A DNA stretch of 64,000 nucleotides, from the NCBI RefSeq assembly GCF_002119685.1, contig NZ_CP021108.1, positions 3,100,001 through 3,164,000 of the forward strand. Direction: 5' to 3'. Below the pieces are notes generated by a model. The model had not been told where the DNA came from. It saw only the letters and a program-made list of their open reading frames with translations, and did no database searches. The position numbers and the translations under genes were made by a program. Shown piece after piece: positions 45,199 through 54,014 of the stretch. The first letter of the stretch is position 1; every line of letters begins with the position of its first letter. The stretch is from Bordetella genomosp. 8. Lineage in GTDB: Bacteria; Pseudomonadota; Gammaproteobacteria; Burkholderiales; Burkholderiaceae_B.

Positions 45199-46041
45199 CT
45201 ATTGGAAGCTCGTGCCGCGTGTCGTGGCTTCCCACTCGTCCATCAGTTGCGACAGCTCCTTCAGGCGCGCCCGCGCCTGGTCCAAGGCATCGCCGCCCAG
45301 CAGGAGCCTGAGCGGAGGACTCGGCGAGCGCAGCGCGTCGATGATGGCACGGCCGGCCCGGTCCGGGTCGCCCTGCTGCTTGCCATGGGCCTCGAATATC
45401 GCGTCCCGCGCCTTGCCCGCGGTGTCCGCGTAGTCCGCTATCCGCGTCGCGGGTTGCTTTTCCGGGGCAAGCCCCCTGAAATCCGTCAGGAACGCCCCGG
45501 GCTCAACCACCATCGAATGGACGCCCAGGGGGGCCACTTCCTTCGCCAGTGATTCGGACATGGCTTCCAGGGCGAATTTGGTCATGTGGTAGTAGCCCAC
45601 GGCGGGATAGGTCACAAAGCCCCCGATCGAACTGATGTTGACGATATGTCCGCAGCGCTTCGCGCGCATTCCGGGCAACACCGCCTTGGCGAGATTGAGC
45701 GGGCCGAACAGGTTGGTTTCGAATACCGCGCGCACCCCGGCGTCCTCGCCCTCTTCGATCGCCCCGAAATAGCCGGCTCCCGCGTTGTTCACCAGCACAT
45801 CGATTCGCCCGAGCCATTCGTGCGCCAGGGCGACGGCGCTCTGGATCTGCCCAGGATCCGTGACGTCGAGCCTCGCCGTGAGCACCCGATCGCCATACCG
45901 CTCTGACAGCCCAGCCAGGCTACCCGCATCGCGGGCGGTAGCCACGACACGGTACCCGGCTTCCAGCGCCTGGCGAGCGATCGACAGCCCGAGCCCTTTG
46001 GAACATCCGGTGATCAGCCAGACAGCATTGTCATCAAGCAT
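45199..46041 (-). CDS. Short-chain dehydrogenase/reductase
   Basis: A 280-residue classical SDR with ITGCSKGLGLSIA, an arginine after the second strand (ATARDAG, hinting at NADP), VLVNNAGAGYFG, catalytic ISSIGG and YYHMTK. Downstream GVHSMVVEPGAFLTDFRGLA is typical of 'oxidoreductase' SDRs near LysR genes. The substrate is unknown. It is divergent from a LysR gene over 92 bases, which probably regulates it. Confidence 0.9.
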   Translation of the reverse strand: MLDDNAVWLITGCSKGLGLSIARQALEAGYRVVATARDAGSLAGLSERYGDRVLTARLDVTDPGQIQSAVALAHEWLGRIDVLVNNAGAGYFGAIEEGEDAGVRAVFETNLFGPLNLAKAVLPGMRAKRCGHIVNISSIGGFVTYPAVGYYHMTKFALEAMSESLAKEVAPLGVHSMVVEPGAFLTDFRGLAPEKQPATRIADYADTAGKARDAIFEAHGKQQGDPDRAGRAIIDALRSPSPPLRLLLGGDALDQARARLKELSQLMDEWEATTRGTSFQ

Positions 46042-46133
46042 CGTTCTTCCTTATTCGACGCCGCGGGTCGCGGCTTGACTCCAAGCCTACGTGGCCACGA
46101 TCATTCGATCATCCAGTGCAATTTTGATGGACC

Positions 46134-47069
46134 ATGAAATCTGGTAGAACGATCACGGATCAGGCGATCGGATCCCGCTCCTTGCCCGACCTCGCAGCAT
46201 TCGCGACCGTGGCCGAGCTGCGCAGCTTCACGCGAGCGGCCGCGCGGCTGGGGATATCCACCTCCATGCTCAGCTACACCATCAAGCGACTCGAGAAAGG
46301 CTTGGGTATCCCGCTGCTGCACCGGACCAGCCGAAGCGTGTCCACGACCGAAGCGGGCGAGCGGCTGCTGCGCACGCTCGCACCCGCGCTGGCATCCATC
46401 GAGGAGACGCTCGACGGCCTGGCACAGCAACATGACCACGTCACGGGGACGGTACGCATCACGGCGACGCGGCAGGCCTATGAAGCCGTGATCCGGCCGG
46501 TGCTCGGATCGTTCGCCGACCGGCACCCCGATGCGCGCGTGGAGGTATCGATCGAGTACGGATTCCGGGACATCGTCGCCGACCGCTTCGACGCGGGCAT
46601 CCGCCTGGGCGAGAAGCTCGCCGACGACATGGTCGCGTTCAAGGCCGGGCCCGAGCTGCGCATGGCGGTCGTGGCCAGCCCCACTTATTTCGAGCGGCGC
46701 TCGCCACCGCGCGAGCCCAGGGACCTGGCGGGACATCGCTGCATCAACTACCGGATGGTCGCCGCCGATGCCGTGTATGCCTGGGAATTCGAGCAGAACG
46801 GCCGCCCGATCCGGGCAGCGGTGACCGGGCCCTTGCTCACCAACGAACCCGATGTGATGCTCCAGGCGGCGCTGGACGGCCTGGGCATCGCCTACGTACT
46901 GGAGCACGAGGCAGACGTGCATCTGCGCGCGGGAACGCTGGTGCGGATGCTCGAAGACTGGACGCCCTCATTTCCGGGATTCTATTTCTACTATCCGTCG
47001 CGCCGCCGCGTATCGGCGGCCCTGGCGTCGCTGGTGCGCATCCTGCGCGAACGCCATGTGGAAACCTAG
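46134..47069 (+). CDS. LysR-family regulator divergent from SDR
   Basis: A 311-residue LysR protein with the helix-turn-helix LRSFTRAAARLGISTSMLSYTIKRLEKGLGIPLLHRTSRSVSTTEAGE. The effector domain has the usual branch motif TYFERRSPPREPRDLAGHRCINYR. The target is most likely the divergent SDR gene. The inducer is unknown. Confidence 0.88.
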   Translation: MKSGRTITDQAIGSRSLPDLAAFATVAELRSFTRAAARLGISTSMLSYTIKRLEKGLGIPLLHRTSRSVSTTEAGERLLRTLAPALASIEETLDGLAQQHDHVTGTVRITATRQAYEAVIRPVLGSFADRHPDARVEVSIEYGFRDIVADRFDAGIRLGEKLADDMVAFKAGPELRMAVVASPTYFERRSPPREPRDLAGHRCINYRMVAADAVYAWEFEQNGRPIRAAVTGPLLTNEPDVMLQAALDGLGIAYVLEHEADVHLRAGTLVRMLEDWTPSFPGFYFYYPSRRRVSAALASLVRILRERHVET

Positions 47070-47126
47070 TCGCCCATCGGCCCTGGCCCGTGCCCGTGCC
47101 CGCGCGCGTGGGCGCCACCTCGAGCG

Positions 47127-48077
47127 TCAGCGCGTCAGCCAGGGTTGTCGGGCCAAACCCTGCGCCAGGCAGGTGACGAATGCCCGGGTGGCCACCGTCT
47201 CGTCCTGCGAAGTCGGCGTCACGACATGGATGGCGCCCGAATCCGGCGTGTGCCAGCCTGGCAGGACCCGCACCAGCCGCCCATCTACCAGCGCGTCCGC
47301 CGCGGCCCATTCCGACGTCAGCAGGATGCCGTGACCGTCGCACGCGGCCGCCAACAGCGCTTCGACGTCCTCGCTTTGCACGGGCCCGCTCACGCTCACG
47401 CGATGGACCTTGCCCTCGCCGTCGCGCAATTCCCACCTCGGTCCCGGCACGTCGGGAAAGACCAGGCACGCGTGGTGTTCCAGATCGCCAGGCAGCACAG
47501 GGGCTCCGCGTCGACGCAGATACTCCGGCGACGCGCAGAGCAAGCGCGGCCGCGGCGCCACCTTGCGCGCGACCAGGCGTGCGTCGGCGACATCGCCCAG
47601 GCGAACAGCGACGTCGAAGCGCTCGGCGATCATATCGACGAAGCGGTTCTCGAACCTCAGCTCCAGCGTGACGTGCGGATGATCCGCCGCGAAGCGGCTG
47701 GCGATCGGCCACACCCACCGACGCCCGAAGTAGCCTGGGAGGGCAACCCGCAGGTTGCCGTACGGCTCGCCGCTCGACAGGCCAGCCGCTTCGCGATCCG
47801 CATGGTCCAGAGCGGCGACGATGGCGCGGCCACGCTCGAGATAGGTCCGTCCGGTCTCCGTCAGCGACACCGCGCGGGTCGTGCGCCGGAGAAGCTTGAC
47901 GCCCAGGCGGGCTTCCAGCGCGGCGACGCGGCGCGAGAGCACCGTGGCGTCACGGCCGAGCCGGCGTCCAGCCCGCGTGAAGGACAGTTCCTCGGCCACG
48001 GCGATGAAGGCCAGCATTTCCACCAAGGCCGCACCCTCACCCGATTGCTGCACCGCTTGCACGACTGTTTTGGTCAT
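47127..48077 (-). CDS. LysR-family regulator divergent from Gfo/Idh/MocA gene
   Basis: A 316-residue LysR protein starting MTKTVVQAVQQSGEGAALVEMLAFIAVAEELSFTRAGRRLGRDATVLSRRVAALEARLG. The N-terminus is about 15 residues longer than usual. The effector domain contains LLCASPEYLRRRGAPVLPGDLEHHACLVF. It is divergent from the oxidoreductase gene over 66 bases. It converges on the SDR-linked LysR gene. Confidence 0.88.
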   Translation of the reverse strand: MTKTVVQAVQQSGEGAALVEMLAFIAVAEELSFTRAGRRLGRDATVLSRRVAALEARLGVKLLRRTTRAVSLTETGRTYLERGRAIVAALDHADREAAGLSSGEPYGNLRVALPGYFGRRWVWPIASRFAADHPHVTLELRFENRFVDMIAERFDVAVRLGDVADARLVARKVAPRPRLLCASPEYLRRRGAPVLPGDLEHHACLVFPDVPGPRWELRDGEGKVHRVSVSGPVQSEDVEALLAAACDGHGILLTSEWAAADALVDGRLVRVLPGWHTPDSGAIHVVTPTSQDETVATRAFVTCLAQGLARQPWLTR

Positions 48078-48143
48078 ATGAAGGTTTTTCCGACATATCA
48101 ACAGCAATACAGTATCCGAACTTCTCTTTCGGAGCATTCCCAA

Positions 48144-49214
48144 ATGTCGAATCACCTTCGCATCGGTCTTATCGGCGCATCGGCCAAGGGCGGATGGGCG
48201 CGCGAGTCCCATGTCCCGGCCATCCAAGGCACCGAAGGCCTGGTTTTGGAAGCCGTGGCGACCAGTCACCAGGCCAGCGCCGATGACGCCGCCCATGCGT
48301 TTGGCGCCCGGCTCGCCTTCGGCGACGCCCTGGCGATGGTCCGTTCGCCGGACGTCGACGTGGTCGCGGTCTCGGTCCGCGTGCCCCTGCATCGTGGCCT
48401 TGTGATGGCCGCGCTGGACGCCGGCAAGCATGTCCTCAGCGAGTGGCCATTGGGAACGGATGTCGCGGATGCGACGATCATGGCGGATGCGGCAAACGAT
48501 GCGGCGCGCGGCGGCCGGCGCGTGGCGATCGGCCTGCAGGCCCGCTTCGCGCCCGCGGTGCAAGCCGCGCGCGAGCAGCTCGCGGCCGGACGCATCGGCC
48601 GCGTCGTCAGCGCGCGCGTGGTCTCGACCACGATCGCCCTCAACCCCAACGTCGTCGACGAGGCCGCCTATATGGAAGACCCGGCCTCGGGCGTCAACGT
48701 GTACACGATCCATGGCGGCCACACGTTCGACCTCGTCGAGGCCCTGCTCGGCCCGATCGCGGAAGCGCGCGCGCAGTTGTCGACCCTGTATCCCGTGGTC
48801 ACCATGCCGGACGGCTCGCAAGCCCGGCGCGAGGTTGCGGAACACGCCCTGTTCACCGGGAGGCTCGCGAGCGGCGCGCCCTTCGGTATCGAAGTCGCCG
48901 GCGCGAGAGAGCGTGAGTGGCCTTTCATTTTCGAAGTGACCGGGACCAAAGGCACGATGGTGTTGCGCGGCGGCGGGCCGCGCGGATTCCAGGCATCGAG
49001 GCTTGCGCTGTATGTGGATGATGACGAATTCGCGCTGCCGCCGTCGGTGCTGCCCGTGTCCGCCGTGAACGTGGCGGGCGTCTATGCCGCCCTGCGCGAC
49101 GATATCCTGGACGGCACGCATCGGGCCCCGCCGTTCGATCATGCGCTGAGCCTGACCCGGGCTTTGTCGGACATGGCCCAGGGACACACGGTCGGCTATG
49201 CGCCGCCGCGCTGA
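48144..49214 (+). CDS. Gfo/Idh/MocA-family oxidoreductase
   Basis: A 356-residue two-domain NAD(P)-dependent oxidoreductase. The Rossmann start is LRIGLIGASAKGGWARESHVPAI, followed by DVDVVAVSVRVPLH and the EWPLG motif, in which EKP is replaced by EWP. The catalytic region reads GVNVYTIHGGHTFDLVEALLG. This subgroup has relatives near galactose- or inositol-like dehydrogenases, but also dehydrogenases of unknown substrates. GGAGCATTCCCAA precedes the start. A LysR gene is divergent. Confidence 0.9.
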   Translation: MSNHLRIGLIGASAKGGWARESHVPAIQGTEGLVLEAVATSHQASADDAAHAFGARLAFGDALAMVRSPDVDVVAVSVRVPLHRGLVMAALDAGKHVLSEWPLGTDVADATIMADAANDAARGGRRVAIGLQARFAPAVQAAREQLAAGRIGRVVSARVVSTTIALNPNVVDEAAYMEDPASGVNVYTIHGGHTFDLVEALLGPIAEARAQLSTLYPVVTMPDGSQARREVAEHALFTGRLASGAPFGIEVAGAREREWPFIFEVTGTKGTMVLRGGGPRGFQASRLALYVDDDEFALPPSVLPVSAVNVAGVYAALRDDILDGTHRAPPFDHALSLTRALSDMAQGHTVGYAPPR

Positions 49215-49255
49215 TCGGCCCGGGACGCCTGGTGCTCGCGCAAGCAGCCCGGCCA

Positions 49256-49269
49256 TTGACCTGCATCAA
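49256..49269 (+). promoter_or_regulatory. FNR/Anr-type site of the cbb3 cluster
   Basis: TTGAC-CTGC-ATCAA fits the FNR consensus. A TACCCT hexamer at 49292-49297 sits exactly at the class II -10 position and predicts a start near 49304, essentially at the ATG of the CcoI-like gene. Confidence 0.68.
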
Positions 49270-49304
49270 ACCCCGCGCGCGGCGTCGGGCATACCCTGCG
49301 TGCC

Positions 49305-50360
49305 ATGCGTCCATACTCCATCTTCGCCCTGCCCGCCGGCCTGCCCTCGGCGGCCCGCCGCGCGCGCCGCCACGCCCTGCTGCGGCTGGGACTGGCCTGG
49401 CTGGTGATGATGCAGGTCATGATGCTGGCCTGGCCCGCCTATGTGCGCCACGACGGCCTGGCCGCCGGCAATCTGGCGACGCTGGACTGGGCGATCGGCC
49501 TGATGAACTGGACCAGCCTGGTCCTGACCGTGCCGGTGCTAGCCTATTCCGCCTGGCCGCTGTGGCGCGGCGCCGCCCTGCGGCTGTGGCAGGGCCGTGT
49601 CGGGATGGACTTGCCAGTGGCCATCGGCATGGCGGCCGCCTTCCTGCCCAGCGTCCACGCCACCATCGTCGGCGCGGGCAACGTGTACTTCGATTCCGTG
49701 ACGATGTTCGTCGCCTTCCTGCTCACCGCGCGCTACCTGGCCTTGTGCGCCCGGCAATCGCGCCATGCCGGCCGCCAGGATCGCCTGCGGCGCCTGCGTT
49801 CGCTGCTGACGCTGTACGCGGACCGGCGCGCGGCGCTCTTCTGCACGCTGCAGCTGGCCGCCACGTTCGTGACCGGGGTGGCCTGGATCTGGATCGACGC
49901 CGACCGCTTCCTGCCGGTGACCGTCGCCATGCTGGTCATCAGCTGTCCCTGCGCGATGTCGATGTCGGTGCCGTCCGTCATGGCCAGCGCGGACGCCGTC
50001 CTGGGTGGACTGCCGGATAACCAGGGCGCCGACCTCAAGGTCATCCAGGCCATCCAGGCCCTGGCCACGCGCAAGGCCATGCAGAACCTGTACGGCAGCG
50101 CGGCATTCCACCTGCTGATGATGCCGCTGGCCGCCTTCGGCTGGGTCACGCCCTGGCTGGCGGCGATCACCATGCTGGCGTCGTCGCTGGCCGTCGCCCT
50201 GAATGCCTGGGGCCTGCGCCGGCGCTGGCCCGCACGAACCGCGACGCCCGATGATCCCCCGCCCACGCCTTGGGCGGCGGTAGCCGACGGCGCCACGATC
50301 GACTTGCCAGGTCCGGCGCGCGACGACGCCTACGCCAAGGTCCCGGTGAAGCTTTCATGA
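49305..50360 (+). CDS. CcoI-like membrane protein lacking P-type ATPase catalytic domains
   Basis: A 351-residue integral membrane protein that matches only the transmembrane core of CcoI-type copper P-type ATPases. The ion-path CPC motif is kept (SCPCAMSMSVP, C214/C216), as are the TM3-4 hairpin (MDLPVAIGMAAAFLPS...YFDSVTMFVAFLLTARYLAL) and the last helices (MPLAAFGWVTPWLAAITM). The actuator domain is replaced by about 30 residues near 148-178, and the phosphorylation/nucleotide domains (DKTGT, TGES, GDGxNDxP) by about 35 residues near 228-262. The N-terminal metal-binding domain is absent. It overlaps ccoS by four bases and precedes ccoN. It cannot hydrolyse ATP as built. Confidence 0.82.
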   Translation: MRPYSIFALPAGLPSAARRARRHALLRLGLAWLVMMQVMMLAWPAYVRHDGLAAGNLATLDWAIGLMNWTSLVLTVPVLAYSAWPLWRGAALRLWQGRVGMDLPVAIGMAAAFLPSVHATIVGAGNVYFDSVTMFVAFLLTARYLALCARQSRHAGRQDRLRRLRSLLTLYADRRAALFCTLQLAATFVTGVAWIWIDADRFLPVTVAMLVISCPCAMSMSVPSVMASADAVLGGLPDNQGADLKVIQAIQALATRKAMQNLYGSAAFHLLMMPLAAFGWVTPWLAAITMLASSLAVALNAWGLRRRWPARTATPDDPPPTPWAAVADGATIDLPGPARDDAYAKVPVKLS

Positions 50361-50494
50361 GCATCCTGCTGCTCTTGCTGCCGCTGTCCCTGCTGTTCGT
50401 CGCCGCCATCGGCGGCTTCCTGGCCTGGGCCGTACTCAGCGGCCAATACGACGAAACGGATGCCACGGCGGGCAAGCTGCCGGATGGCGAATGA
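50357..50494 (+). CDS. ccoS: CcoS, small cbb3 oxidase maturation protein
   Basis: A 45-residue single-helix membrane protein (MSILLLLLPLSLLFVAAIGGFLAWAV) with the family's SGQYDE motif after the helix. CcoS is needed for cofactor assembly of cytochrome cbb3 in other bacteria. It overlaps the CcoI-like gene (ATGA), the normal ccoI-ccoS order. Spacing to ccoN is 132 bases and includes an FNR site. Confidence 0.88.
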   Translation: MSILLLLLPLSLLFVAAIGGFLAWAVLSGQYDETDATAGKLPDGE

Positions 50495-50554
50495 CGCTTT
50501 CCCGCCACAGCCGCGTCCTTCCACGCACCACCTGCTCATCGGGACGCATTCCTC

Positions 50555-50568
50555 TTGATCGATGTCAA
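50555..50568 (+). promoter_or_regulatory. FNR/Anr-type site upstream of ccoN
   Basis: TTGAT-CGAT-GTCAA fits the FNR consensus. CATCAT at 50591-50596 lies at the class II -10 position; the start near 50603 leaves a 24-base leader containing GGGGGAG at 50613-50619. Confidence 0.75.
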
Positions 50569-50626
50569 GCGGCAGCGCATGCCGCTGCACCATCATGGCG
50601 CCATCGCGAACCAGGGGGAGAAAACC

Positions 50627-52111
50627 ATGCGGGACAGTCCGGCGGCGACAGCCGAAACCTTCAACTACGGCGTCGTGCGGCGCTTCGCCCTGATGACCAT
50701 CGTCTGGGGCATCGTCGGCATGGCCGTCGGCGTGGTGATCGCCGCGCAATTGATCTGGCCATCCCTGAACTTCGACACCGCCTGGCTCAGCTACGGCCGC
50801 CTGCGTCCGCTGCACACCAACGCCGTGATCTTCGCCTTCGGCGGCTGCGGGCTGTTCGCCACGTCCTATTACGTCGTCCAGCGCACCTGCCAGGCGCGGC
50901 TGTTCTGCGGCTGGCTGGCCGAATTCACCTTCTGGGGCTGGCAGGCCGTCATCGTGGCCGCCGCCATCACACTGCCCATGGGCCTGACGAGCAGCAAGGA
51001 ATACGCCGAACTCGAATGGCCCATCGACATCCTGATCACCCTGGTATGGGTGGCCTACGCCGTGGTGTTCTTCGGCACCATCGTCAAGCGCAGGATCCGC
51101 CATATCTACGTCGCCAACTGGTTCTTCGGCGCCTATATCCTGACCATCGCCATCCTGCACATCGTCAACAACGTCGAACTGCCGGTGACGATGTGGAAAT
51201 CCTATTCGGCCTACGCCGGCGTGCAGGACGCCATGGTGCAGTGGTGGTATGGCCATAACGCGGTGGGCTTCTTCCTGACCACCAGCTTCCTGGGCATGAT
51301 GTACTACTTCGTGCCCAAACAGGCCGGCCGCCCCATCTATTCCTACCGCCTGTCCATCGTCCACTTCTGGGCACTGGCCTTCACCTATATGTGGGCCGGC
51401 CCGCACCACCTGCTGTATACCTCGCTGCCGGACTGGACGCAGTCGCTGGGCATGACCTTCTCGCTGATCCTGCTGGCGCCGTCATGGGGCGGCATGATCA
51501 ACGGCATCATGACCCTGCAGGGCGCCTGGCACAAGCTGCGCACCGACCCCATCCTGAAGTTCCTGGTGACCGCCCTGTCCTTCTACGGCATGGCCACCTT
51601 CGAAGGTTCGATGATGTCGATCCGCAGCGTGAACGCGCTGTCGCATTACACCGACTGGACCATCGGGCACGTGCATTCCGGCGCCCTGGGCTGGGTGGCG
51701 ATGATCACCTTCGGCTCGCTCTACTACCTGATCCCGCGGCTGTACGGCAGGGACCGCATGTACAGCGTGCGCGCCATCGAGCTGCACTTCTGGGTCGCCA
51801 CGCTGGGCGTGGTGCTGTACATCGCCGCGATGTGGACGGCCGGCGTGCAGCAGGGCCTGATGTGGCGCGCCACCGCGCCGGACGGCACGCTGGTCTACAG
51901 CTTCGTCGAGGAATTGAAAACGCGCGTGCCGTATTACCTGATCCGGCTGCTGGGCGGGACGCTGTTCCTGGGCGGCGTGCTGGTCATGGCCTGGAATACC
52001 TGGATGACGGTGCGCTCGGCTTCCCCGGTAAATCCCGCCATTCCCGACGCCGCTGCCACGCCCGCCGAGCTGCCGCGCGGCGAGCCCGCCGTCGCCGCCA
52101 CTCCCGCTTGA
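50627..52111 (+). CDS. ccoN: Cytochrome cbb3 oxidase subunit I (CcoN)
   Basis: The 494-residue catalytic subunit of cytochrome cbb3 oxidase, a proton-pumping high-affinity terminal oxidase. Low-spin haem ligand H63 (RPLHTNA), CuB ligands H210 and the pair H260/H261, the cross-linked tyrosine at 254 and the haem ligands H348/H350 ([10 protein letters not shown]) are all present at the spacing of known CcoN proteins. Twelve transmembrane helices are expected. The start at 50627 follows GGGGGAG; an ATG upstream is not supported. It is followed by ccoO after ten bases. Confidence 0.97.
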   Translation: MRDSPAATAETFNYGVVRRFALMTIVWGIVGMAVGVVIAAQLIWPSLNFDTAWLSYGRLRPLHTNAVIFAFGGCGLFATSYYVVQRTCQARLFCGWLAEFTFWGWQAVIVAAAITLPMGLTSSKEYAELEWPIDILITLVWVAYAVVFFGTIVKRRIRHIYVANWFFGAYILTIAILHIVNNVELPVTMWKSYSAYAGVQDAMVQWWYGHNAVGFFLTTSFLGMMYYFVPKQAGRPIYSYRLSIVHFWALAFTYMWAGPHHLLYTSLPDWTQSLGMTFSLILLAPSWGGMINGIMTLQGAWHKLRTDPILKFLVTALSFYGMATFEGSMMSIRSVNALSHYTDWTIGHVHSGALGWVAMITFGSLYYLIPRLYGRDRMYSVRAIELHFWVATLGVVLYIAAMWTAGVQQGLMWRATAPDGTLVYSFVEELKTRVPYYLIRLLGGTLFLGGVLVMAWNTWMTVRSASPVNPAIPDAAATPAELPRGEPAVAATPA

Positions 52112-52121
52112 AAGGCCGACC

Positions 52122-52781
52122 ATGACACCCGGTAAGCAATCCTTCTTCTCGCACCACACGCTGGAGAAGAACATCGGCCTGATGATCATCGCCACCATCG
52201 TCGTCGTGTCGATGGCCGGGCTGGTGCAGATCATTCCGCTGTTCTTCCAGCATTCGACCACCGAGGCCGAAGCGGGTATCGAGCCCTACAGCCCGCTGCG
52301 CCTGATGGGCCGCGACGTCTATATCCGCGAAGGCTGTGTCGGCTGCCACTCGCAGCAGGTGCGCATGCTGCAGTCCGAAGTACAGCGGTACGGCCCGTAT
52401 TCGACGGCCGGCGAATCGGTGTTCGACCATCCCTTCCTGTGGGGATCCAAGCGCACGGGCCCCGACCTGGCGCGTGTGGGCGAACGCTATTCCGACGCCT
52501 GGCATCGGGAACACCTGCGCGATCCGCGCGCCGTGGTGCCGGAATCGAATATGCCGGCCTACCCATGGCTGCGCACGGCCACGCTGGCCGGACAGAACGT
52601 CGCCGCCCGCATGCGCGCCCTGCGCCAGCTGGGCGTGCCGTACAGCGACCAGGACATCGCCGACGCGCCCAGGGCGCTGGAAGGCAAGACCGAGGAAGAC
52701 GCGCTGGTCGCCTACCTTCAGGGGCTGGGCCTGGCCGCCCGCAAGAACATGCCGGCGCCCGCGCCGGGCACGGGGAAGTAA
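52122..52781 (+). CDS. ccoO: Cytochrome cbb3 oxidase subunit II (CcoO)
   Basis: A 219-residue membrane-anchored monohaem cytochrome c. One N-terminal helix ([23 protein letters not shown]) anchors it; the haem motif is CVGCHS (C72, C75, H76) and the axial Met is probably in [29 protein letters not shown] is the family signature. It passes electrons from CcoP to CcoN. Confidence 0.97.
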   Translation: MTPGKQSFFSHHTLEKNIGLMIIATIVVVSMAGLVQIIPLFFQHSTTEAEAGIEPYSPLRLMGRDVYIREGCVGCHSQQVRMLQSEVQRYGPYSTAGESVFDHPFLWGSKRTGPDLARVGERYSDAWHREHLRDPRAVVPESNMPAYPWLRTATLAGQNVAARMRALRQLGVPYSDQDIADAPRALEGKTEEDALVAYLQGLGLAARKNMPAPAPGTGK

Positions 52782-52783
52782 CC

Positions 52784-52960
52784 ATGGCCTACCTGACCGG
52801 AATCGTCACCGCCATCTCCATGGCGACCTTCGTGGGCATCATCGCCTGGGCGTGGTCGCGCGCGCGCCAGCCCGCCAATCACGCATCCGCGCTGATCCCC
52901 TTCGCGCTGCCGGAGGAATTCCACGCCCCGCAAGCCGGCAAAGGACGTCCCCATGAGTGA
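52784..52960 (+). CDS. ccoQ: CcoQ, small cbb3 oxidase subunit
   Basis: A 58-residue protein with one N-terminal transmembrane helix (AYLTGIVTAISMATFVGIIAWAWS) and a hydrophilic tail, typical of CcoQ (FixQ), which stabilises the oxidase. It starts two bases after ccoO ends and overlaps ccoP by eight bases. Confidence 0.88.
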   Translation: MAYLTGIVTAISMATFVGIIAWAWSRARQPANHASALIPFALPEEFHAPQAGKGRPHE

Positions 52961-54014
52961 CTTCACCACGCCTTTCTGGGGCTATTTCGTCGGTATCGTC
53001 GCCATGCTGGGCATCGTCTGGTGCCTATGGCTGCTGTACACCCAGCGCCGCTGGCTGGGCCGGAGTAATGCGCCCCCACGCCGCGCCTCCGGCTTGCTGC
53101 CCCCCGAGGGGGCCCTTTTGCCTCGGGGCGGCCCAGCGGCAAAAGACGCCAACCAGCCCGCCGACACCGGCCACGTGTGGGACGGCGACCTGACCGAACT
53201 CAACAATCCCGTGCCGCGCTGGTGGACGGTGATGTACCTGCTGATGTGCCTGTTCGCCGTCGGCTACCTGCTGCTGTTTCCCGGCCTGGGCCATTACGCG
53301 GGCACGCTGGGATATACCAGCGCCGATGACGTGCGCAGGCAGCAGGAGGCGCAGGACACCGCCACGCGGCCGCTGTACGCACGCTACGAGGCCATGCCGG
53401 TGCCGGAGATCGCGCGCGATACCAGTGCCCTGGAGATCGGCCAGCGCCTGTTCCTGAACAACTGTGCCCAATGCCACGGTTCCGACGCCAAGGGCGCACC
53501 CGGCTTTCCCAACCTGACCGACGGCGACTGGCTGTATGGCGGCGCGCCTGAGACCATCCTGCAGACCATCACCAAGGGCCGGCACGGCGTCATGCCGGCG
53601 TGGAGCGGAACGATAGACGCCCGCACCGCCTCCGACATCGCCGACTACGTACGGTCGCTGTCGGGACTGGGCGTGGACCGTTCGCGGATCTTCAACGGCA
53701 AGGACGCCTACGCGACGTATTGCGTGGCCTGCCACGGCGTCGATGCCAAGGGCAACCAGGCGCTGGGCGCGCCCAACCTGACCGACGACGTCTGGCTGTA
53801 CGGCAGTTCGCAGCGCACCATCGAGGCCACCATCCTGAACGGCCGCGACAGCCGCATGCCGGCGCAGGAAGGCGTGCTGACGCCTGCGCAGATCCGCATC
53901 CTGACGGCCTGGGTATGGCGGCAGTCCAATGGAAACGCCAGTGGCGTCGACGCGGCCCCGGCTGCCGGTAACGCCGGCGACCTTGCCCGCGCCCCGGCGT
54001 CGGGCAAGCCATGA
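52953..54014 (+). CDS. ccoP: Diheme cytochrome c subunit III (CcoP) with an extra linker
   Basis: A 353-residue membrane-anchored diheme cytochrome c, the electron entry of cbb3 oxidase. Two helices (residues about 8-28 and 90-110) flank the HVWDGDLTELNNPVPRWW motif; the haem motifs are CAQCH (171-175) and CVACH (257-261). Between the first helix and this motif about 26 residues (about 41-66, Pro/Gly/Arg-rich) are extra and are encoded by a palindromic REP-like element. The frame is intact. It overlaps ccoG by four bases. Confidence 0.96.
   Translation: MSDFTTPFWGYFVGIVAMLGIVWCLWLLYTQRRWLGRSNAPPRRASGLLPPEGALLPRGGPAAKDANQPADTGHVWDGDLTELNNPVPRWWTVMYLLMCLFAVGYLLLFPGLGHYAGTLGYTSADDVRRQQEAQDTATRPLYARYEAMPVPEIARDTSALEIGQRLFLNNCAQCHGSDAKGAPGFPNLTDGDWLYGGAPETILQTITKGRHGVMPAWSGTIDARTASDIADYVRSLSGLGVDRSRIFNGKDAYATYCVACHGVDAKGNQALGAPNLTDDVWLYGSSQRTIEATILNGRDSRMPAQEGVLTPAQIRILTAWVWRQSNGNASGVDAAPAAGNAGDLARAPASGKP
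53072..53148. repeat. REP-like palindromic element inside ccoP
   Basis: CCCCGAGG (53102-53109) pairs with CCTCGGGG (53121-53128), and the dyad extends imperfectly to GCTG (53096-53099) and CAGC (53134-53137). Sequences of this style (CCCCCGAGGGGGC...GCCTCGGGGCGGCC) are, from memory, dispersed in Alcaligenaceae genomes; only one copy is seen here. Confidence 0.6.
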
